This document shows positions 51,719 through 60,597 of a stretch of 64,000 nt of DNA, in pieces. Made by a program: the position numbers and the translations under genes. Within the stretch, counting starts at the first letter, position 1; the number at the start of each line of letters is the position of its first letter. The DNA is from Mycobacterium angelicum. GTDB taxonomy: Bacteria; Actinomycetota; Actinomycetes; Mycobacteriales; Mycobacteriaceae. The stretch spans positions 20,311-84,310 of the forward strand of contig NZ_MVHE01000017.1 of the NCBI RefSeq assembly GCF_002086155.1. Reading direction: 5' to 3'. The notes below the pieces were generated by a model. That model was given only the letters and a program-made list of their open reading frames with translations. It did no database searches and was not told the origin of the DNA.

Positions 51719-53228
51719 GAGCGATCGCAAGCGCGGCGAAGCCGGGCGCAGCGGGTCGCGACCGTCGGTTAAGGCGCCGCGAGTCTGGTCGCTTCGGCTC
51801 AGGCTTCTGGTCGGGCAGGTCGTCGTCCTCGCCATGGTGTGTGTGGGCATCATCTCGGCAACCGAACTCTCCCTGCATCACCACCTGATGGCTCAGCTCG
51901 ACAGCCAACTGGGCGGCACCTCCTACCGCTCTTCGTTGATGTATCCCGAGCGCCACCGCGACACGCACGGTTTCGTAAGACTTGGTCCGGGCCCGAAATT
52001 TCTCGACGCCCCGGGGCAGCCGGCCGGCATGGTCGCCGCGGTGGTGAACAACGGCAAGACAGTCGACGCCGGTTACCTGACCAGCAGTGGCGCCCGGGCC
52101 GCGCTGACCCCGACCGCGCAGACCCAGCTGCAGCAGATTGCTGGCAGCCGCTCGCCAGTGACACTCGACCTGGATGGCCTGGGCCGCTATCGCGTGGTGG
52201 CGGCGCCGAGCCGAAACGGCGGCGACGTCATCGTCACCGGTCTGTCCATGGCAAACGTCGACGCCACCATGTTCCGGGTGCTGATCATCTTCGCGATCGT
52301 CACCTTGATCGCACTGGTGGCTGCGACCACCGCCGGCATCGTGATCATCCGCCACGCGCTGGCGCCACTGCGCCGCGTCGCGCAAACCGCCGGCGAGGTT
52401 GTCGATTTGCCGTTGGACCGCGGCGAGGTTCAGCTGCCGGTCCGGGTGGCCGAAGCCGATGCCAATCCCAGCACCGAGGTCGGTCAGCTCGGATCGGCGC
52501 TGAACCGGATGCTCGACCACATCGCGGCCGCGTTGTCGACGCGGCAGGCCAGCGAGACCCGGGTACGCCAATTCGTTGCCGACGCCAGTCACGAACTGCG
52601 CACTCCGCTGGCCGCCATCCGCGGCTACACCGAACTCACGCAGCGCATGGGGGACGATCCCGAAGCGGTGGCGCACGCCATGAGCCGGGTGGCGTCCGAG
52701 ACGGAGCGGATAACGCGCCTCGTCGAGGACTTGCTGTTGCTGGCCCGCCTGGACTCGGGCCGTCCGCTGGAACGCGAACCGGTGGACCTGACTCGCCTGG
52801 CGGTCGACGCCGTCAGCGACGCGCATGTCGCCGGACCCGATCACCAATGGGAACTGGACCTACCCCCCGAACCGGTAATGGTTCCCGGCGATGCCGCGCG
52901 GCTGCATCAGGTGTTGACCAATCTGTTGGCCAATGCCCGCGTCCACACCGGCGCCGGCACCGTCGTGACGACGCGGTTGAGTACCGAGCCGACACATACC
53001 TTGCTGCAGGTGATCGACAACGGTCCGGGTATTCCGAAAGCACTGCAGTCGGAGGTGTTCGAGCGGTTCGCCCGTGGTGACACCTCGCGTTCCCGCAAAG
53101 GTGGCAGCACCGGCCTGGGCCTGGCCATCGTCTCGGCCGTGGTCAAGGCACACAACGGAACGATCACGGTGAACAGCTCGCCCGGCTACACCGAGTTCGC
53201 GGTGCGGTTGCCACTCAGTGCCGCTTAG
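51696..53228 (+). CDS. tcrY: Sensor histidine kinase TcrY
   Basis: 510 aa. TM1 at about 38-58, an extracytoplasmic sensor region, TM2 at about 194-218, HAMP, then HisKA with phospho-acceptor H299 (VADASHELRTPLA) and a HATPase domain (N-box LTNLLANARVHT, G-boxes DNGPGIP and GSTGLGLAI). It autophosphorylates and passes phosphate to TcrX. The only start before TM1 is the ATG at 51696, 23 bases inside tcrX. The first 22 residues therefore read through the MIRU-like repeat ([15 protein letters not shown]), which makes the protein about 35 residues longer than I recall for M. tuberculosis TcrY (475). Confidence 0.92.
   Translation: MSSSRPARSDRKRGEAGRSGSRPSVKAPRVWSLRLRLLVGQVVVLAMVCVGIISATELSLHHHLMAQLDSQLGGTSYRSSLMYPERHRDTHGFVRLGPGPKFLDAPGQPAGMVAAVVNNGKTVDAGYLTSSGARAALTPTAQTQLQQIAGSRSPVTLDLDGLGRYRVVAAPSRNGGDVIVTGLSMANVDATMFRVLIIFAIVTLIALVAATTAGIVIIRHALAPLRRVAQTAGEVVDLPLDRGEVQLPVRVAEADANPSTEVGQLGSALNRMLDHIAAALSTRQASETRVRQFVADASHELRTPLAAIRGYTELTQRMGDDPEAVAHAMSRVASETERITRLVEDLLLLARLDSGRPLEREPVDLTRLAVDAVSDAHVAGPDHQWELDLPPEPVMVPGDAARLHQVLTNLLANARVHTGAGTVVTTRLSTEPTHTLLQVIDNGPGIPKALQSEVFERFARGDTSRSRKGGSTGLGLAIVSAVVKAHNGTITVNSSPGYTEFAVRLPLSAA
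51716..51761 (+). repeat. MIRU-like repeat at tcrX/tcrY junction
   Basis: Single copy of the same element as at 36310-36423 (core GCGATCGCAAGCGCGGCG, then AAGCCGGGCG and a GCGGGTCGC end). It begins on the TAG stop of tcrX and is translated in the tcrY frame. Placement at the junction of two-component genes parallels the well-known MIRU between senX3 and regX3. Confidence 0.8.
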
Positions 53229-53270
53229 CAGAGTGGCAACCGCCCGCAAACCCGGACTAGGACCTGAGAT

Positions 53271-53753
53271 CTAGGAGCAGGTGACGTCGATTTCGAACGG
53301 CTTGTTCACCGGTTGCATCGGGTTGGCCATGTCAACGCCGGTGGCGGTGCCGGTGATCTTGTAGGTGTTGCCGTTCTTGGTAGCAGAGGCGTTGCCCTGA
53401 CCGGTCCCGGAGGTGTAACCGAGCGTTACGCCGTTGACGTTGCCCAGCCCGACGGACTTCACCTCGGGCGGGTTGCCGTCGGTGAGCACGGCGGCGATGC
53501 CGGTCGCTGCTCCACCGATCGCGATGTTGACGTTGCCGGCCGCCGAGGTGCACACGACCGAGCCGGTCACGTTCTGGTCCTTGCCGTCAATGACTACCTT
53601 GGTCGACTTGGCCCCGCCGCCTCCGCCGCTGCTCACCGATGTGCCTGCGCTCGAGGTCCCGCTGCCGCTGGTATTCGACTTACTCGAACATCCGGAAAGA
53701 CCTACGACCAAAATGGCCGCGCCGGCTACCACGACCGTCAGTCCACGCTTCAC
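53271..53753 (-). CDS. lpqH: 19-kDa lipoprotein antigen LpqH
   Basis: 160 aa. N-terminal lipoprotein signal [22 protein letters not shown] with lipobox LSGC (lipidated Cys22), a Ser/Gly/Thr-rich linker of the kind that is O-mannosylated, then the conserved domain [17 protein letters not shown] to FEIDVTCS with two paired cysteines. It is nearly identical to the M. tuberculosis 19-kDa antigen, a TLR2 ligand on the cell surface. GTG start with AAAGGAGC ahead. Convergent with tcrY and divergent from the sulfatase gene. Confidence 0.97.
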   Translation of the reverse strand: MKRGLTVVVAGAAILVVGLSGCSSKSNTSGSGTSSAGTSVSSGGGGGAKSTKVVIDGKDQNVTGSVVCTSAAGNVNIAIGGAATGIAAVLTDGNPPEVKSVGLGNVNGVTLGYTSGTGQGNASATKNGNTYKITGTATGVDMANPMQPVNKPFEIDVTCS

Positions 53754-53898
53754 CCTTAGCTCCTTTGCCCTTGTAGTGGTCCGTCGACATTGAGGACCGC
53801 CTGCGCAGTATGCGGGTTAACTGGACGGAAGGTCTAGGTACCAAAGATATTTTTTTTCGGGTTGGTCGACGCGGCGCCAGGCTACTAATGGCAATGTA

Positions 53899-55779
53899 TT
53901 GCCGGTGGAATCCAAGCCTCCTACCGCTGTCATCGAGTCGGCCCACGGCAAACACCCGCTACCGCTGGATGACACAAGGGATTTCGACGATGCCGATCGC
54001 GGATTCATAGCGGCCCTGTCCCCGTGTGTCATTACGGCCGCTGACGGCCGGGTGGTGTGGGACAACGACGCATACGCATTCCTGGACGGGCCGGCGCCGA
54101 CATCGGTGCATCCCAGTCTGTGGCGCCAGTCGACACTGGCGGCCAAACAAGGACTTTACGAAGTCGTACCTGGCATCTACCAGGTCCGCGGATTCGACAT
54201 CTCCAACATCAGCTTCATCGAGGGCGACACCGGGATTATCGTCATCGATCCGCTGGTGTCCACCGAGGTGGCCGCCGCGGCGCTGGCGCTGTACCGCACC
54301 CACCGCGGCGGTGATCGTCCTGTCGTCGCGGTGATCTACACCCATAGCCATGTCGATCATTTCGGCGGCGTACTGGGTGTCACCACGCAGGCGGACGTGG
54401 ATGCCGGAACGGTGGCGGTGCTGGCGCCGGAGGGTTTCACAGCCCATGCCGTGCAGGAGAACGTGTATGCGGGTCCGGCGATGCTGCGTCGGGCGACCTA
54501 TATGTACGGTTCGCTGCTCGCCCGCGGACCACAGGAACAGGTGGGCTGCGGGCTTGGCCAGACCCCGTCCACCGGCGAGGTATCGATCATCGTGCCGACC
54601 ATCGACATCCGGACGACCGGTGAGACGCACACCATCGACGGCGTGGAAATTGAGTTCCAGATGGCGCCGGGGACCGAGGCTCCGGCCGAAATGCACTTCT
54701 ATTTCCCGCAATTCCGCGCGTTGTGCATGGCCGAGAACGCCACGCACAACCTGCACAACCTGCTGACGCTGCGCGGCGCTCTGGTGCGCGACCCACGGGC
54801 TTGGTCGGGCTATCTCACCGAAGCGATCGATGCGTTCGCCGATCGGGCCGAGGTGGTCTTCGCCTCCCACCACTGGCCGACGTGGGGGAAAGAGCGAATC
54901 GTCGAATTCCTTGCGCTGCAGCGAGACCTGTACGCCTATCTGCACGACCAGACGCTGCGATTGCTGAACCAGGGTTATACCGGCGTCGAGATCGCCGAAA
55001 TGTTCCAACTGCCACCGGCATTGGAACGAGCCTGGCATGCCCGCGGTTACTACGGGTCGGTAAGCCACAACGTCAAGGCGGTCTACCAGCGTTATATGGG
55101 ATGGTTCGACGGCAACCCGGCTCGGCTGTGGCCGCATCCTCCCGAAGCCCTGGCTCCGCGCTACGTCAAGGCCATCGGCGGAATCGACCGAGTGGTCGAA
55201 CTGGCCAAAGCGGCCTTCGATAACGGGGACTTCCGTTGGGCGGCAACATTGCTCGATCATGCGATTTTCACCGACAGTAGCCACGCTGCAGCACGCGATC
55301 TCTACGCCGACACGCTGGAGCAGCTGGGCTACGGTGCCGAAAATGCCACCTGGCGCAACTTCTTCATGAGCGGTGCTCGGGAATTGCGCGTGGGCAACTT
55401 CGGTACTGCGGGTCAAATCACTTCGCCGACAATGCTTTCCCAGCTGACTCCGGAGCAGATATTCGACAGTATCGCGATTCGGGTCAACGGACCGCGCAGC
55501 TGGGACCTCGACATCGCCGTCGACATCACGTTTGCCGATGTGGCGACGAACTATCGGCTCACGCTGCACAATGGTGTGCTGGTGCATCGCAAGGTGGCCG
55601 CCGATCCGGCCACCGCGGCCGTTACGGTAAAGTTGGCCAACAGTTTTCGGCTGCTGATGGCGGCCGGCGGCGATTTCACATCGCCGGGGCTCGAACTGTC
55701 AGGGGACTCCGCAGCGTTGGCGTCACTGCTGGGCGCTCTGGATGAGCCGGACCCCAGCTTCAACATCGTCACGCCGTAG
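53899..55779 (+). CDS. SdsA-type alkyl sulfatase (Rv3762c-like)
   Basis: 626 aa, three domains. A metallo-beta-lactamase domain carries the binuclear zinc motif THSHVDHFGG (H149, H151, D153, H154) with further ligands HNLHN and SHHWP. A helical dimerisation domain follows (about 390-510), then an SCP2-like C-terminal domain that binds the alkyl chain. It hydrolyses primary alkyl sulfates such as dodecyl sulfate. No signal peptide. The TTG at 53899 gives the same length as I recall for Rv3762c; GTG 53905 is the alternative. Confidence 0.93.
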   Translation: MPVESKPPTAVIESAHGKHPLPLDDTRDFDDADRGFIAALSPCVITAADGRVVWDNDAYAFLDGPAPTSVHPSLWRQSTLAAKQGLYEVVPGIYQVRGFDISNISFIEGDTGIIVIDPLVSTEVAAAALALYRTHRGGDRPVVAVIYTHSHVDHFGGVLGVTTQADVDAGTVAVLAPEGFTAHAVQENVYAGPAMLRRATYMYGSLLARGPQEQVGCGLGQTPSTGEVSIIVPTIDIRTTGETHTIDGVEIEFQMAPGTEAPAEMHFYFPQFRALCMAENATHNLHNLLTLRGALVRDPRAWSGYLTEAIDAFADRAEVVFASHHWPTWGKERIVEFLALQRDLYAYLHDQTLRLLNQGYTGVEIAEMFQLPPALERAWHARGYYGSVSHNVKAVYQRYMGWFDGNPARLWPHPPEALAPRYVKAIGGIDRVVELAKAAFDNGDFRWAATLLDHAIFTDSSHAAARDLYADTLEQLGYGAENATWRNFFMSGARELRVGNFGTAGQITSPTMLSQLTPEQIFDSIAIRVNGPRSWDLDIAVDITFADVATNYRLTLHNGVLVHRKVAADPATAAVTVKLANSFRLLMAAGGDFTSPGLELSGDSAALASLLGALDEPDPSFNIVTP

Positions 55780-55785
55780 GGGCGT

Positions 55786-56916
55786 TCAACTTAAAAGCCG
55801 GGCGATCTCGATGTAGACCGGAATCCCGAGTGTGACGTTATAAGGAAAGGTCAAACCCAGCGACGCCGCCAACGGCAACGTTGGGCTCGCTTCGGGAATT
55901 GCCAACCGCTGCACGGCCGGTACGGCGATGTAGGAAGCCGCTGCGCACAAGATCGCGAAAAGGACGTAAGTGCCCGGCTTGAGGTGGGTAGCGGTGACGA
56001 TAGCGAAGATGTGGGCGGCGGCGATCCCAAGCGTGGCAAAGAGGTTCGGCGCCAGCAGGCCGAAGAGGACGAAGCCGCGGCCCGCCGTGCGGAGGTCCTT
56101 CAACTTGCTGGCCGCAGTCATTCCCATGTCCAGCAGGTACAAACACAGCGCACCATGGAATGCCGACACGAAGAAGGAGTCGTCGTCGTGTACTGCCTGG
56201 GCGCCTTGCAGTCCACTGATGACGCCAATGATGATTCCGCCGAAAAGCAGTCCAAGCCCAGGGTTTAGGAATACCTCGCCGAAGAGCTCACGGGTGAGAA
56301 CGCGCGGCTTGCCGCGCCGGCGCCGCGTCGGGTTCGGATCAAACGGCGGTTGCGTGGCCGCGCCGGGGCCGGCCTCCACCGGTGCGGTGTAACCGGGCTC
56401 GTCGGGCATCAGGCCCGTCGCGTCCATCCCGTTGCGTCGCAATCGGCCCACCAAGTACAGAGCCACCAGGCAGCCCGGAACCTCCATCACGGCCAGCATG
56501 ACCGGCATGTAGGCGTCGTATGCCATACCGATGGTGCCCAGGACGCCCATGGCGGTCGCAAAACTGCCCGCGCCGTCCGAGGCGTAATAACTTGCCACCG
56601 TGGCTTTGTCGACGCGGCGCATGGTGGTCATTCGGTTGAGCAGGAAATAGGCGACCGCGCCGTTGACAAAGTTCCAGACGAAACCCGCGGCCACGAATTC
56701 GGCGATGTTGTCGATTTGCCATGGATCGACTTGAGCCAGTGCCTCGCCCCCGCGCCAGCCGATGGCCAGCAGTAGGTACATGGTCAGACCTTGGTAGATC
56801 ACGGCGGGGAATTCGAACCGGACCCTCAGGACCGCCATCAGGAATCCGAGGTAGAAGAACAGCAACAGCGGCTTGAAGAGGTTGTGGGCGAAGTTCTGCC
56901 AGAGTTCGTGCAGCAT
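55786..56916 (-). CDS. SbtA-type sodium-dependent bicarbonate transporter
   Basis: 376 aa integral membrane protein with about ten helices in two inverted halves. YYASDGAGSFATAMG, PGLGLLFGGIIIGVISG and the ending LPLAASLGLTFPYNVTLGIPVY match the SbtA (DUF897) pattern, where paired Ser/Gly-rich helix breaks bind Na+ and HCO3-. A loop rich in Arg and Pro (about 188-212) separates the halves. No SbtB-like PII gene is next to it. It is 43 bases after the quinone oxidoreductase gene and may end the same transcript or have its own promoter. The bicarbonate substrate is inferred from the family. Confidence 0.8.
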   Translation of the reverse strand: MLHELWQNFAHNLFKPLLLFFYLGFLMAVLRVRFEFPAVIYQGLTMYLLLAIGWRGGEALAQVDPWQIDNIAEFVAAGFVWNFVNGAVAYFLLNRMTTMRRVDKATVASYYASDGAGSFATAMGVLGTIGMAYDAYMPVMLAVMEVPGCLVALYLVGRLRRNGMDATGLMPDEPGYTAPVEAGPGAATQPPFDPNPTRRRRGKPRVLTRELFGEVFLNPGLGLLFGGIIIGVISGLQGAQAVHDDDSFFVSAFHGALCLYLLDMGMTAASKLKDLRTAGRGFVLFGLLAPNLFATLGIAAAHIFAIVTATHLKPGTYVLFAILCAAASYIAVPAVQRLAIPEASPTLPLAASLGLTFPYNVTLGIPVYIEIARLLS

Positions 56917-56959
56917 CGACCCTCTCCTTGGACTCTGAGGGAGAGTACCTGCCGCGGCG

Positions 56960-57928
56960 TCAGGGCACGTCGATGACGACCTTGCCCAGCACTTTGCGGT
57001 CGGCTACGTGCCGCAGCGCCGCCGGGGTTTCGGCCAACGGGAAACGCGCACCGATGTAGGGCCGGACCAGGCCGGTGGCGAACATCTGCGCCAGCTCCGC
57101 CTGGTCGCGTTTGGCCTGATCAGGGTAGTCACTCATGAAGGTGCGGATCTCCATGCCGCGGATGGTGAGGTCCTTGAGCAGAACGAGGTTGAGCGGGATG
57201 GCCGGTATGGTGCCGGCGGCGTATCCCAGTGTGACGAACGTTCCGCCGCGCGCCAGACCGCGCAGCGCCGGCTCGGAATACGCGCCCCCGACGGGGTCGA
57301 GGACCACCCGGGCACTGTCGCCGGTGAGCTCACGGATGCGCGATTTCAGGTCTTCGGAGTCGTAGTCGACGACGGCAGCCGCGCCCCGCCGGCGGCACAG
57401 GTCGAGCTTTTCCGGGCTGGAGGCCGCGGCCAGGACGCGGGCCTGCATGGCCACGCCCAGATCGACGGCGGCCAGCCCAACACCGCCGGCGGCGCCGAGC
57501 ACCACCACCCAGTCTCCGGCCGCGACCTGTGCGGTCGAGCGAAGTGCGTGATACGCCGTGCGATAGGTGACGCCGAATGCCGCGGCCGAGGCGAAATCGG
57601 AGTCTTCGGGGATCAGCATCGCCTGACCGGCTTCCAGCAGCGCCTGCTCGGCGAACGCGCCGAACGTGGTTCCGGCCACCCGTTGACCCGGGCTGAAGGC
57701 CGCCCCGTCCCCGGCCGCGATCACTTCGCCGGCGATCTCGTTACCCGGTGTGAACGGCGGCGGGATCTTGACCTGATATTTGCCGGCGATGAACAGCACG
57801 TCGGGAAAGTTGACCGCGGCGGCGTGCACCCGTACCAGCAACTGGCCGGCCCCCGGCACCGGTTCGGGAACGTCCATCAGCACCAGGTCTTCCGGCGGAC
57901 CGTAGGCCTGGCAGACGATCGCTCGCAT
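56960..57928 (-). CDS. Zinc-independent quinone oxidoreductase (MDR family)
   Basis: 322 aa. MRAIVCQAYGPPEDL at the N-terminus, the substrate domain, the NADPH-binding Rossmann motif VLGAAGGVGLAAVDLG (about residues 144-159) and a C-terminal LGKVVIDV are those of NADPH:quinone oxidoreductases, without zinc ligands. Start ATG at 57926-57928 overlaps the TetR stop by one base (TGATG), so translation is coupled. Likely handles an enone or quinone intermediate of the surrounding lipid-catabolic operon. Confidence 0.9.
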   Translation of the reverse strand: MRAIVCQAYGPPEDLVLMDVPEPVPGAGQLLVRVHAAAVNFPDVLFIAGKYQVKIPPPFTPGNEIAGEVIAAGDGAAFSPGQRVAGTTFGAFAEQALLEAGQAMLIPEDSDFASAAAFGVTYRTAYHALRSTAQVAAGDWVVVLGAAGGVGLAAVDLGVAMQARVLAAASSPEKLDLCRRRGAAAVVDYDSEDLKSRIRELTGDSARVVLDPVGGAYSEPALRGLARGGTFVTLGYAAGTIPAIPLNLVLLKDLTIRGMEIRTFMSDYPDQAKRDQAELAQMFATGLVRPYIGARFPLAETPAALRHVADRKVLGKVVIDVP

Positions 57929-58527
57929 CAACCGACCCCCAGCCCGCGCAGACAGAATTGCACGAGATGGTCGATGTCTGACTGGCTGGGCTGGTCGGTG
58001 GCACCCACATACCGCCGCATGGTCGCGGCGGTACAGCCGAACACGGCTTGGACGTCGCGGTCGACGTCGTCGCTGCCCAACTCGGTGATCGGCTCGATCA
58101 GCAGATCGCGCAGCGGCCCCATCATCTCCTGATCGGCTGCGCGCCAATGCGTTCCGGCCGTCAGCTGTCCGGCCGCCGCGCGGCTCATGCTGATCAGGTG
58201 CGGGTCGGCGACCTGGGCCAAAGTGCCTTCGATCCAGCGGGCGACCTGATCCCGCGGCGCGGTTTCCTTGGCCATCTGATGCTGCAGGTACGAGACGACG
58301 ATCGCCACGCCCCGTTCCATGACGGCCAGGATGAGCTCGTCCTTTCCGGCGAAGTACCGGTAGAACGCCTTGTTCGACGAGCCGGCCTCGGCGACGATGT
58401 CGCTGACCCGGGGTGGCTCGGGTGCCACTCGCTCCATGACCCGCACTGCGGCGGCCAGGATGCGTTCGACTTCCTCGGTGGCCTCGCGTTGGCGATCGTC
58501 GAGTGCGCGCTCGACGGCCGCGGTCAC
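57928..58527 (-). CDS. TetR-family transcriptional regulator
   Basis: 199 aa from the GTG at 58525-58527, one base after the acyl-CoA dehydrogenase stop. The N-terminal HTH reads ILAAAVRVMERVAPEPPRVSDIVAEAGSSNKAFYRYFAGKDEL, followed by a ligand-binding helical domain. As it lies within the operon it should control that operon, probably through the palindrome at 61648-61662 and with an acyl-CoA or fatty acid as effector; this is inferred. Upstream in-frame sequence overlaps the dehydrogenase gene and is Arg/Ser rich. Confidence 0.9.
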   Translation of the reverse strand: MTAAVERALDDRQREATEEVERILAAAVRVMERVAPEPPRVSDIVAEAGSSNKAFYRYFAGKDELILAVMERGVAIVVSYLQHQMAKETAPRDQVARWIEGTLAQVADPHLISMSRAAAGQLTAGTHWRAADQEMMGPLRDLLIEPITELGSDDVDRDVQAVFGCTAATMRRYVGATDQPSQSDIDHLVQFCLRGLGVG

Positions 58528-58528
58528 C

Positions 58529-59812
58529 CTACTGGTCAACGAGCTCACCGTATTTGGCGCGGGCGGCCTGCCGCCGGACGCTGAGCATCTCACTCGGCCA
58601 TTCGGCGTGCTCGGGTTCGTAATCCTTGAGCAGCATCCGGGCCAGGTTGACCTTGTGTGCCTCGGTCGGCCCGTCGGCCAGCCCGAGCGCAATCCCGCCG
58701 AGCAGCACATTGACCAGCGGCAGCTGATCGGTGAGGCCGAGTGCGCCGTGCACTTGAATTGCGCGCAGCGCAATGGATTTGAGCACCTGAGACGCGAGGA
58801 TCTTGCAGGCGCCGATCTCGGCCCGGGCGGCGCGCTCGTCGCCGTTTTCGATCAGCCAGGCGGCGTGCAGCACGGTCAGCCGGAACGGTATCAACTCGGT
58901 GTAGGAGTCGGCGACGAACTCTTGTACCAACTGCTTGTCGGCCAGTGAACTGCCTTGGGTGAACCGGCTTTTCGCGCGCCGGGACATCATCTCGACGGCG
59001 CGCTGCGCCATGCCGATGGAACGCATTGCGTGATGCAGCCGGCCGCCGGCCAGCCTGGTCTGCAGGATAAGGAAGCCCTGACCCGCCTCACCAAGCAATG
59101 CGTCCGGGCCCACCCGCACCCCGTCATAGCGCACCAGGGAATGGCCCGGTTCGCGCGGGTCGGCTCCGACCAGGTGGTAGTTCTCCTCGACGGTCAGGCC
59201 CTCGGTTCCGGCCGGAATCAGGAACGTCGAGGCGCCGCGATGGACCGGTACGTTGGGATCGGTGACGGCGACGACGATGAAGAAGGATGCGACGGAGGCG
59301 TTGGAGGAGAAGAACTTACGTCCGGTGATCACCCAATCATCACCGTCGCGAACCGCACTGGTCTTGAAAACCCTGGGGTCGGCGCCGCCCTGCGGCTCAG
59401 TCATCGAAAAGCAGGAGAAGATCTCCCCGGACAGTAGCCCGTCGAGGTAGCGGTCCTTTTGTTCCTGGGTTCCGAAGCGGGCCAGGATCTCCGCGTTCCC
59501 GGTGTCGGGGGCCTGTGTTCCAAAAACGATCGGCGCCCAGGGGCTGCGGCCCAGGATTTCGTTGATCAAGGTCAGCTTGACCGCCCCGAAGCCCTGCCCG
59601 CCGAGCTCGGGACTCAGATGCGGCGCCCACAAACCCTGGTCTCGAACCTGCTGTTTGAGCGGATCGACGATGCGGCGGCGCTCGTCGTTCAGCGGCAGGA
59701 ATTCGCAACCGGGGAACAAGATCTCGAGCGGTTCTACCTCCTCATGCACGAACTCGCGGACCCAGGCGAGTTTCTTCTCGAACTCCGGTTCGGTGGAAAA
59801 GTCCCAAGACAT
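58529..59812 (-). CDS. Acyl-CoA dehydrogenase (FadE family)
   Basis: 427 aa. SCFSMTEPQGGADP (about residues 149-162) is the FAD/substrate motif and IQVHGALGLTDQLPLVN with the late RxxxIxDGPxEAHK-like LADGPTEAHK matches the ACAD C-terminal domain. The position of the usual catalytic Glu is not certain. Catalyses alpha,beta-dehydrogenation of an acyl-CoA. ATG at 59810-59812 starts MSWDFSTEPEFEKKL; the longer frame upstream overlaps the SDR gene. Third gene of the five-gene operon. Confidence 0.9.
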   Translation of the reverse strand: MSWDFSTEPEFEKKLAWVREFVHEEVEPLEILFPGCEFLPLNDERRRIVDPLKQQVRDQGLWAPHLSPELGGQGFGAVKLTLINEILGRSPWAPIVFGTQAPDTGNAEILARFGTQEQKDRYLDGLLSGEIFSCFSMTEPQGGADPRVFKTSAVRDGDDWVITGRKFFSSNASVASFFIVVAVTDPNVPVHRGASTFLIPAGTEGLTVEENYHLVGADPREPGHSLVRYDGVRVGPDALLGEAGQGFLILQTRLAGGRLHHAMRSIGMAQRAVEMMSRRAKSRFTQGSSLADKQLVQEFVADSYTELIPFRLTVLHAAWLIENGDERAARAEIGACKILASQVLKSIALRAIQVHGALGLTDQLPLVNVLLGGIALGLADGPTEAHKVNLARMLLKDYEPEHAEWPSEMLSVRRQAARAKYGELVDQ

Positions 59813-59831
59813 TCGACTACTCCTGTTCTGG

Positions 59832-60596
59832 TCAGGGAATACCGCCGTCGGCCCGCAAGATCGAGCCGGTGGTGAAGCTGGAGGCATCGGACGCCAGAAA
59901 CAATGCGGCGCCGACGATTTCGCGCGGGTCACCGGCGCGCTGCAGGGAGAGCTGACCGAACCTGTTGGTCTTGTCCTGGTCGAGCCCCCACGCCTTGCTG
60001 ACGTCGGTCAGGTACGGCCCGGCCATCAATGTGTTGACTCGTACCATCGGCCCGAATGCCCGGGCCAGGCCTTCGGTCATCGCGTTGAGCCCGGCCTTGG
60101 CCGCCGCATAGGGAATGATGTCCGCACCCGGACGCAGCGACCCGGTGGAGCTCACATTGACGATGGAGCCGCGACCGGCGGCTACCATCCGCTCACCGAC
60201 CAACGCCGAAAGCCGAAACGGCCCTTTGAGATTGAGGTTCACCACGGCGTCGAAGAGCTTCTCGGTGACATTGCTCAGCTTGTCGTACAACGGTGACATG
60301 CCGGCGTTGTTGATCAGCGTATCGACTTTGCCGAACCGGTCGTAGGTAGCGTCCACCAACCCGTCGAGCTGATCCCAACGGCCCACGTGCACTTGATAAG
60401 CCATGGCGGCGCGGCCGGTCTGCGCCTGGATCTCCTTGGCCACGGCCACGCAGTTGTCCATGTTGCGGCTGGCGATCACCACGTCGGCGCCACAGCGGGC
60501 CGCCGCGAACGCCATCTCGCGGCCCAGCCCGCGGCTGCCGCCGGTGATCAGCACGACCCGGTCGGTCAGGTCGAAAACGTCGTCGGCGTAACCCAT
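59832..60596 (-). CDS. Short-chain dehydrogenase/reductase
   Basis: 254 aa classical SDR: TGGSRGLGRE (residues 18-27) for the cofactor, NNAGMSP, catalytic Ser in NVSSTGS, YAAAK, and a C-terminal SFTTGSILRADGG. Likely a 3-hydroxyacyl-type dehydrogenase given the FadE neighbour. It starts one base beyond the phosphotransferase stop and ends 19 bases ahead of the acyl-CoA dehydrogenase start. Confidence 0.9.
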   Translation of the reverse strand: MGYADDVFDLTDRVVLITGGSRGLGREMAFAAARCGADVVIASRNMDNCVAVAKEIQAQTGRAAMAYQVHVGRWDQLDGLVDATYDRFGKVDTLINNAGMSPLYDKLSNVTEKLFDAVVNLNLKGPFRLSALVGERMVAAGRGSIVNVSSTGSLRPGADIIPYAAAKAGLNAMTEGLARAFGPMVRVNTLMAGPYLTDVSKAWGLDQDKTNRFGQLSLQRAGDPREIVGAALFLASDASSFTTGSILRADGGIP

Positions 60597-60597
60597 T

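Noticed and set aside
53754..53898. T8 run near 53850 as a rho-independent terminator
   Set aside because: No stable GC hairpin precedes it, and it lies between two divergent starts, where a terminator is not expected.
53959..55587. 542-codon minus-strand ORF antisense to the alkyl sulfatase
   Set aside because: No recognisable domain; the plus-strand zinc motif THSHVDHFGG shows the real gene.
57008..58132. 374-codon plus-strand ORF antisense to the quinone oxidoreductase and TetR genes
   Set aside because: Crosses two well-supported genes; composition typical of antisense frames.
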